NCBI GenBank assembly: GCA_963662175.1
Contig: OY759215.1
Coordinates: 55,507,213-55,571,212, forward strand
Length of the DNA: 64,000 nucleotides
Direction: 5' to 3'
Source of the DNA: Aradus depressus
Lineage: Eukaryota > Arthropoda > Insecta > Hemiptera > Aradidae
Positions 56,936 to 64,000 of the stretch are shown piece after piece. Both the position numbers and the translations under genes were made by a program. How positions within the stretch are numbered: the first letter of the stretch is position 1; every line of letters starts with the position of its first letter. The notes under the pieces were generated by a model. The model saw nothing but the letters and a program-made list of their open reading frames with translations, ran no database searches and was not told the origin of the DNA.

Positions 56936-58064
56936 AAATATATAGGTTAGAATTATTAAGTGGAATACTAGTTATAATAGGTTAAAATTATTATGTGGGA
57001 AACTAATAAGTTGGCTAGACAATAGGAGGGATCTTATAAGTAGGATGTGGTATCTTGAGGATAGCCATAACGTGTGTGCTAAGTGGACAACTTTACTAAT
57101 ATAGCCGAGAACAGGGGAGGCTCTCCTTCACAAGTACATAACTCAGAGAGGCCTGACCTAAGTCGGCTGTATGTGCTGCGGTTCGTGGCTACCTCCCCAA
57201 CTAGCTAGGAGTACAGTTGCCCCCAACCAACCAAGTTTCCCCGTTGCCTTACCTAAACCGAGTACTGTCAAAGTAATAATTATTAACAAGGAGGCTTAGC
57301 TCAGCTTACTATTATGGTAAACCTGCTCAACTTTAATCCCTTCAACTGTCTACATAGACTTTACCCGAGTGCAAATTGGGTGGGCATATGAACAATCCAG
57401 TTAGGAAAAAGTGGGATTTATGAGTTTTTTACGTGTTTTAACAACATCATTTTTGGAAAATATATATTGGAGAATGTATAATACTGTCGTAAAAGAGGAG
57501 TTTTTCTGATATAAATCAAGAACTTCTGACTCTAGGACCAGCAATGAAGGTGATTCCAGGATTTGAAAATGAACAAAGAAATGTAAATTCCCAACAGTTT
57601 ATTTGCGAAAAGACAATATCCTTCAAGATGAGAAGACCAGACAGAAAATAGCAAACGCCGAGCTTAAAGACGAGACTCAACTGACTGATACCGATAAAAC
57701 GAGTACCCGTCATCTAATGGACGGTTGACTGAACTTAAAGCCTAATTCTGAAAAGGAATTTATATTTAAGATTTCTCTTGTTCCCAATTTCATAACTAGT
57801 CTCTCTAGGCTACAACAGACGTAGGACTTTTCCCTTAACAGATACTACAGACTGCAGTCGGTCAACTTTTTATGAACATTTCAGGTGAATAAAGTCTACC
57901 TAAAATATCTTATCTAAACATATAGCTTACACATATACAGCTCGTGATTGTCATCAAAAGAAAGGCTATTCTATATAAGTCCGATAATATCTGAATAGAC
58001 TGGAGGCTATGAGAGAAAAATAGCAATTAGAAGTCATGTTTTACGCTATGATTTTTTTCCGATG
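56936..58064. other. Unassigned intergenic DNA
   Basis: No protein motif or clear repeat family. Confidence 0.3.
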
Positions 58065-58355
58065 GGACCCAAATTCATATGTACATTAAAAACCCTATAA
58101 GAACAACACCTATTAATTTTTCGCAAAATCTGCCAAAGGGAAGGGGGAATCAGAAGATGGGGGCTCAGACTCAATACTACAAATGTAATGAATGTATCGA
58201 CACAAAATTCAATAAGGATTCATAAGTTCCTGTGTAAGTCAACTATTGATTTGTAGCCAAATGGTCGATTGGTTTTAGAGGGAGAGTGAAAACAATTGAT
58301 TAATTTGTGCTGGGGAAGTACATCAACGGTAATTCACCGACGACTTTTTTTTTTT
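58065..58355 (+). repeat. Family A, 3' half
   Basis: AAAACCCTATAAGAACAACA to ACGGTAATTCACCGACGACT, then a T-run and CAG, an acceptor-like end. Confidence 0.75.
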
Positions 58356-58664
58356 CAGTTTTTAACGTCAATTATCAGAACGGAGAAACCTAATAAGTAC
58401 CAAGTTGGGTCTGGATTGAAGAGAACTCTAGCTCAGAGCTAAGGTTGCCTTCCGTTCCATTACCCAGCATTAGTTCCAAGTTAGCTAACTCCGCAGGTAG
58501 AGTCACTAGTCACTCCATAACTTCACAGTTGTGCTCTAACTTCGGGAAGCGACCAGGATGCATCCTGGCAAGCACAACAAGACCTTGTTATAATTGAACA
58601 TTATACAACCATTAATCTTCAATTAAAGCTTCCAAATGGAATTCCAGATTTTCAGTTTTGATAT

Positions 58665-58930
58665 TACCTCCCCAGCTATACGAAGTATAGGGGAAGTTAT
58701 GTAATCGATGTTGCGTTTCCACCGATAATATATGTTTTCTAACCTCCTGGTTAAAATGCTTGAAAAAACGCTTGTCTGTGAGCATTAGAACTCGCGATAG
58801 AACGAATATATCGACACGAAATTTTATATGTATATACAGTACCCATACGACATTCAGTATGTGTATCCAGAACCCTATAAGGACGATTTGCAATGATTTT
58901 CCGCGGAATCGGCCGAGGAAAGAGAGACTA
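58665..58930 (+). repeat. Family A, 5' half
   Basis: CTCCCCAGCTATACGAAGTA, GTATAGGGGAAGTTATGTAA and CCGCGGAATCGGCCGAGGAA. Confidence 0.8.
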
Positions 58931-59005
58931 TATAAAGCAATGTGGCCCACTGGCAACAAACCTAAGGAACGAAATACATTGAGAGGGACGAGTCCTAAAC
59001 AAGAT

Positions 59006-59325
59006 GACAGTGAGGCAGGCGGGTCGCCATTAGGTGACAGTGAAGCAGGGGTCGCCACAAAGTACAGTGAGGCAGGGGTCGCCACAAGATGACAGTGAGG
59101 CAGGGTCGCCACAAGATGACAGTGAGGCAGGCGGGTCGCCATAAGGTGACAGTGAGGCGGGGGTCGCCACAAAGTACAGTAAGGCAGGGGTCGCCACAAG
59201 ATGACAGTGAGGCAGGGTCGCCACAAGATGACAGTGAGGCAGGCGGGTCACCATAAGGTGACAGTGAGGCTGGGGTCGCCAAAGGTCACAGTGAGACAGG
59301 GTCGCCACAAGGTGACAATCCAGGA
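59006..59325. repeat. Minisatellite with 112-bp higher-order period
   Basis: Units of 26-30 bp built on GACAGTGAGGCAGG and GTCGCCACAA. The 30-bp variant GACAGTGAGGCAGGCGGGT begins at 59006, 59118 and 59230, exactly 112 bp apart, with the same order of four variants between. Overlapping minus-strand ORFs here are repeat products. Confidence 0.9.
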
Positions 59326-59677
59326 ATACATTAACAAGTAACAACCCCGGCCTTTGGACTAGACAGGGTTCCAGCTAATGAATCAAATATAAGACGAGCT
59401 AAGTGGTCCCTACCACTCCCTTTTAAATTTGATTTAGACTCACTTTAAATTTAATTAAAGTACTCGAAATAATTAATTCATTATTCTTTTAAATGGTTCA
59501 CTGGCACCAATCAAAGGGAGCAATAGAATTGCCACTAATCACTAATCTGAAAACATTGTATTTTGTCTTTTGAATTCAAATGTTAATTAATTTAAAGGCA
59601 AATTTATGCGAACTTATATCAATTGCATAGTCCGCAAAAAAATTATTTTTGCAAACGCCTCGCTTGAGTGAACATTT
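59326..59677. other. Unassigned AT-rich intergenic DNA
   Basis: No gene or recognised repeat. Confidence 0.3.
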
Positions 59678-60262
59678 CTACTTCCCCAGCAATTCGAAGT
59701 TACGTAATCGGTCAAAAATTTGCTGCGGAGTTTTCAACGGAATTTCATGTTTTCCGTTTGATTCCAAAAATGAAAACAAAAATGTCTGTCTGTCTGTTTC
59801 CATGAAAGCGATACCTGCCGATAGAATGAATGTATCGACACGAAATTTTAAATGTGTATCCAGAAACCTCTAAGAACGACACCTATTGGATATTCAGACA
59901 AATCGACCAAAAAAAAGGGGAGGCTTAACACAAAAACATTAATTACTACCTTTATAATGAATGTATTGTCGTGCAATTGTATATTTAAACTCAAAATCCC
60001 CTCTGCATGGCATGTATTAATTTTCCGCAAAATCGGTCGAATGATAGAGGGGACCAGAGAAGGGGGTCGACTCGAATAACTTAATAACTGCCAATGTAAT
60101 GAATGTATCGACACAAAATTTATTTATGCTGATTCAGAAGCCCCCAGGTAAGTCAAATATTGAGTTTTAGCCCGTACTGTTGGCTTTGGGGGGAGAACGA
60201 AATCATACTGGATTAACTCGTACTGGGGAAGTACATAGCCGGTGATTTACCGACGACTTTTT
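59678..60262 (+). repeat. Family A, complete reference copy
   Basis: It starts CTACTTCCCCAGCAATTCG and ends ACTGGGGAAGTACATAGC followed by CGGTGATTTACCGACGAC and a T-run. The inverted ends ACTTCCCCAG/CTGGGGAAGT are about 550 bp apart. No coding region is visible, so it is a non-autonomous element of unknown class. Confidence 0.85.
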
Positions 60263-60514
60263 AATGTCATTAAAGTTTCTTACCTAACTTTGGGGACACT
60301 TCACCTTCACTAAAGTTTATAAAAAGTTCCATAACGAATGTCAGTACTTTTCTTCAAATTGTATCTTTAATAGAGCATTAATAGGAATGGACTTTTTTAT
60401 ATTAAATAAACAGAGAATATATTGTCATTCGCCTTTTTCATTTTTCATTTTTATTTTTTTGCTGCATTACCCCAAAGTAGCAATCAGCATGAACTAGTGT
60501 ACTAAATGTAAAAA

Positions 60515-60750
60515 AAAAATTGAATCTCCGACAATTTACTTCCCCAACACAAATTAATCAACTAAGTTTCCGCTCTCCTTTTAAAATCAATCGACTGTTT
60601 GGGCTTATTATTAATAAATAACTTAATTATTAATAACATACTTTACATTCATTATATCGGTTTTTAGGGTCTTTGAGTCGAAATCCTCTCCTCTGATCCC
60701 TCCTTTCCTTCGGTTTATTAATAGAGACTAATAGAGTCGACTTTATGGGG
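60515..60750 (-). repeat. Family A, 3' part
   Basis: ATTTACTTCCCCAACACAAA to GATCCCTCCTTTCCTTCGG. Confidence 0.7.
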
Positions 60751-60841
60751 ACATGTTGGTCAAATCACATACTTTTTTTTTTCATCCTTTTCAAAAAAAT
60801 TTTAAATTTAAACAATCATTAGAAATACTTTAGCTTGTTCG

Positions 60842-61062
60842 TTCCGCCAGTAGGTCAGAGGTAAAGTGATAGGCTACTGAGCTCAAGATCGCTGGTTCGA
60901 AACCTCGCCAAGACCCTAGGTGAATAAATATTTAGGGTACCTAGGCAAAATTTAGAACTCCCATAGTAGAGTCGGGTTCATGTCCACCAGAATGACGAAA
61001 GAGCGCTCTAGTAGTAGGCGATATGACCTCGTAGTTAAAGCCCCTATCACGTGTCACAATAA
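60842..61062 (+). repeat. SINE-A with internal deletion
   Basis: Head CCGCCAGTAGGTCAGAGGTA with B box CTGGTTCGAAACC, then directly GACCCTAGGTGAATAAATAT and the 3' blocks. The CGTCCTTCGG portion is missing. Confidence 0.85.
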
Positions 61063-61721
61063 TTATTGCTGGAATGTTAACATGATGGGCGACATTTATA
61101 ACATTTATAAGTAAAAGTAAAAATGAGACAAATTTAATAAAAGTACTGGTTTTCAAGGATTTTTATTCAATTTTATGGAACCTAATCACTTAGCGGAATC
61201 AAAAACAGGTTGAGAGTACAGGAGAGGGTTGTGAAAAAATCTGATATGATAAAAAAAACTGAGATTTGTTTAAGATTCAGCACCCCAAAAATATGTACGG
61301 ACCGAAGAAATTTTGAAAAAAGTTTTTGATGACTTGAATTTTTCAGGCCTGCGTTATTATAGTTCGTATAACTGGGAAGTAAAAGTGATCGGTGTATCAC
61401 CGGCTATGTACTTTTCAAAGACAGCCAGACAGGAACTTTTTTTACATCGTTGCAGATTAACCTTTATTATTACCACATTGTCAAAATTTCAACTATATGT
61501 AAAACCGAACTTATATACCAAACTTCATTAAAATACGCCCAGTGGGTTTTTAATTAGACGTGTGATAAGTATTGAGGGAAAAGACATACAGACAAGGAAC
61601 AAAATGTGTATGTTTTGATCTAAAGCACAATGTTGTGTAAGAAATGTTGAAAACTCCAAACCTAACATAATCTCCCTAGAAACGATAGTAATCCCCAAAG
61701 CTAAAAAGTTCGAACCCGACA
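61063..61721. other. Unassigned intergenic DNA
   Basis: No gene or clear repeat. Confidence 0.3.
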
Positions 61722-61858
61722 TTTGACTCATGCCCGGGGTTTAGCTACGAGTTCAAATCGCCGGCTACCAGAGCGCACTTCCTTCGCTTTGGTGGACATG
61801 AGCCCGACTCTACAGTAGGAGTCCTAAACTTGCCTACCTTGGTTTATTCACCTAAGAA
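61722..61858 (-). repeat. SINE-A 3' half
   Basis: TTGACTCATGCCCGGGGTTT to GAGTCCTAAACTTGCCTACC. It directly joins a family A copy. Confidence 0.8.
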
Positions 61859-61986
61859 CTTCCGATACAAAATTTAGTGTGAGGATTCAGAAGCCGTTAT
61901 GTAAGTCAAATATTCAGTTTTAGCCCAAACGGTCGACTGGCTGGGGTAGTACATAGTCGGTGATTCACCGACGTCTTTTTTTTTGA
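61859..61986 (+). repeat. Family A 3' end
   Basis: GAGGATTCAGAAGCCGTTAT to GTCGGTGATTCACCGACGTC, then a T-run and GACAG, again acceptor-like. Confidence 0.75.
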
Positions 61987-62944
61987 CAGAGGCACGTAAG
62001 AACGTCCCGAAATATCGTCGTGAAAAATACACTTTTGGTAGAACTATAAACATATTTATCATAATTTAAATTATAATTAAAAACCATTAGGTATCTATTG
62101 TATTTATTAGTATTATTTTTTCTATTATTTTTTACTATTACGGTTGTTACTAATCTCAAAAATGTAATACCTGTTTATATATCTAAATCAACTGTTTAAG
62201 TATCTTGATGTATAAATTTTCATGACGTATCCAATCACCATGTTATGGTTCAACGAAAATAAATATTATTGTTTTTATTATTTTTTTCAAAAGTTCTATA
62301 ATATAAATATAGTTTTTGAGATGGTTGGTACACAACTCTGTAACCCTGATTGTTGGGCCTTGAAAGCTGCAACGTATGTCTCTTGCCCACCCCCAAACAC
62401 TTCTAGTTGGTTCACCCCCGAGAATGGTTAGAAGGTACTAACCAAATTGAAGGACCAACTATGACTAACCTCAATTATACTAAGCCTCAAAACAAAAAAA
62501 TGACAAACCTTGCCATCAGGGCTGCACACCTTGATTCCTGCCAGAGAGATGACCAACAGGACTGGTTTAGGACAGGCCGATCTCTGAAATCAGAAAAATA
62601 CAATAATTAGAAATTAATATTATTTGGCTAATGAAATAATGAGATTCCCAGTGTTTGTGTAGACCAGTGACTTTTACAGAAATCAGATAACTATTTGATA
62701 AAAACCTGTTATGTTTTGTGACGATATTATTAGAGTTAACCACCGTTCTTAAATAATATTAATATAATAAAATAAAATGAATAAATAAATATTTGAAAAT
62801 ATGAGTACAAAAATAACAATAGACAAATAAAGTATATAATAAATACAATAGTTACATTTTCAATTAAATTAAATTTAAGATAATATTTTTTGGTAACTCT
62901 CTTGTGCTATAATGAGCTGAAAGGAAGAAGAGTTAAATAATTTT
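61987..62944. other. Unassigned AT-rich intergenic DNA
   Basis: Two small ORFs at 62222-62610 lack recognisable motifs or splice context. Confidence 0.3.
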
Positions 62945-63680
62945 TTACTTTCTCATACCTTTCGTATAAGGAAGTATTGTGATCGTGTGGAAATCTGAGA
63001 TCGAGTTCTCAACGGAATTTCACGTCCCCTGAACATGTTTTGACCATTTTCTGTGGATATGTTAGTTAGTTATTGTGACTCATGCCCGGGCTTCGAGGTC
63101 ATATCGCTTACTACTAGAGCTCTCTTTTAGGAGGCCTCGGCCGGGTTTCGAACCCGCGACCTTGAGCTCAGTAATCAAGAACGCGTACCACTGAGCTACC
63201 GGCGCCCTGTGGGTGTATGTGTTTGGGAATTTTTGAACGGTCTAACTCAGGAACAATTTTAGCAATGCACTTGAAATTTGAGATGAGGAGGTCACATGTG
63301 CTAACTTGAAAGGAATTGGATTTTGGCCAAAATCGGACAAAAATGAAGACCACTTAACTTTGAGGCATAAGTGCATTTTACCAATCTAGTGCATATATTT
63401 ATGACTCAATCAATCTCTTCGAATAAAAGGTGTAGTGATAACTGAAAGGCAAATATATGAAATATGATTTTTCGAAGGTCGCTCGGTTTGCGAAAACGGT
63501 CCTAAAATGTTGTTTGGAAACCCATTTCACACGTTTGTGTGATTTACAAGAAAACTATTAGTCCTATTGAAACGTTCTCGCCAAAAATGTTCCTTATTAC
63601 ATTTCCCATGACCAAGGTGCCATCGGATATGAGATAGGACCAATACGAACAAAGTAATAACGCTCCAAAGATAGTACAAT
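62945..63680. repeat. Family C repeat interrupted by a SINE-A
   Basis: TTCTCATACCTTTCGTATAA, CCTGAACATGTTTTGACCAT, then after the SINE GGATTTTGGCCAAAATCGGA. The SINE lies at 63062-63209. Confidence 0.65.
63062..63209 (-). repeat. SINE-A with large internal deletion
   Basis: 3' end GACTCATGCCCGGGCTTCGA, then directly the head GGGTTTCGAACCCGCGACCT and GAGCTACCGGCGCCC; about 190 bp of the body is absent. Confidence 0.9.
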
Positions 63681-64000
63681 GAATTCCAAAATATTTAAAA
63701 GTAATGTTTCAATTGTAATGAATGGCAACTCATTTTATTTTATTTATTTATTTACATATTTACAGCGACCTGTAATTTGTCATTAGCAAGTGGCATGGTT
63801 TGTGAGGAATGACATGTGGAAGGTTATATTGCTACGTGACTGAAGAGGAGTCCTGGCTAGTCGTGGAGCAGGTACACAGTATAGGTCCTTCTGCCATGCC
63901 CGCTTGAGGCGTCCTGATGGATTTGTGGGGAGAGTGTTTGTGGACAATTGTTGAATAAGTGGAATGGCGTGATAATGGAATTTGACGTGAAAATTCTGAT
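63681..64000. other. Unassigned sequence at window edge
   Basis: 63770-64000 is less AT-rich, with no ORF or motif I can name. It may be a repeat continuing beyond the window. Confidence 0.3.

Noticed and set aside
58612..59344. Long minus-strand ORFs rich in Trp, Arg and Pro
   Set aside because: Generated by the 26-30-bp minisatellite; the 112-bp period shifts frame between copies.

Overview
The window is eukaryotic nuclear DNA, AT-rich, with spliceosomal introns and dense, mostly degraded transposable elements. An insect is likely: the commonest SINE carries a 3' tail of AACCT units, the complement of the insect telomere repeat TTAGG. The mix of tRNA-derived SINEs, Jockey-like LINE fragments and fold-back repeats recalls a hemipteran, perhaps a planthopper, but that species guess is low confidence. 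No operon, CRISPR array, rRNA or intact tRNA gene was seen.

Only two genes can be supported, both on the + strand and in tandem. Gene 1 (coding 1026-21544) was assembled from GT-AG introns plus one GC-AG intron. Ten exons keep one reading frame and predict about 899 residues. One exon is 1452 nt, one is a 15-nt microexon, and a poly(A) signal lies at 21596. Gene 2 (coding 26345-40056) has about nine exons and predicts about 595 residues. Its last exon is 1176 nt with a very basic centre, and a poly(A) signal lies at 40121. Neither protein matches a family I recognise. Both are rich in Lys, Ser, Arg and Glu and look largely disordered.

Region by region: 41-417 is an 86-bp tandem array. 1026-21601 is gene 1, whose introns hold repeats and LINE debris. 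21602-26344 is intergenic with several LINE fragments. 26345-40126 is gene 2; its introns hold an insertion of a LINE into another repeat, a perfect 104-bp-arm palindrome, and a 24-bp tandem array in which every unit contains a donor-like and an acceptor-like site. From 40127 to the end no gene is supported: the sequence is SINEs, fold-back family A copies, a nested GC-rich retroelement, a higher-order minisatellite and unassigned AT-rich DNA.

The most distinctive observations are the 24-bp splice-module array in gene 2, the near-identical hairpin at 30252-30462, the telomere-like SINE tails, and a repeat ending just before a gene 2 exon whose T-rich end may supply part of its 3' splice site. 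All splice models come from reading consensus sites and phase by eye and need transcript support.
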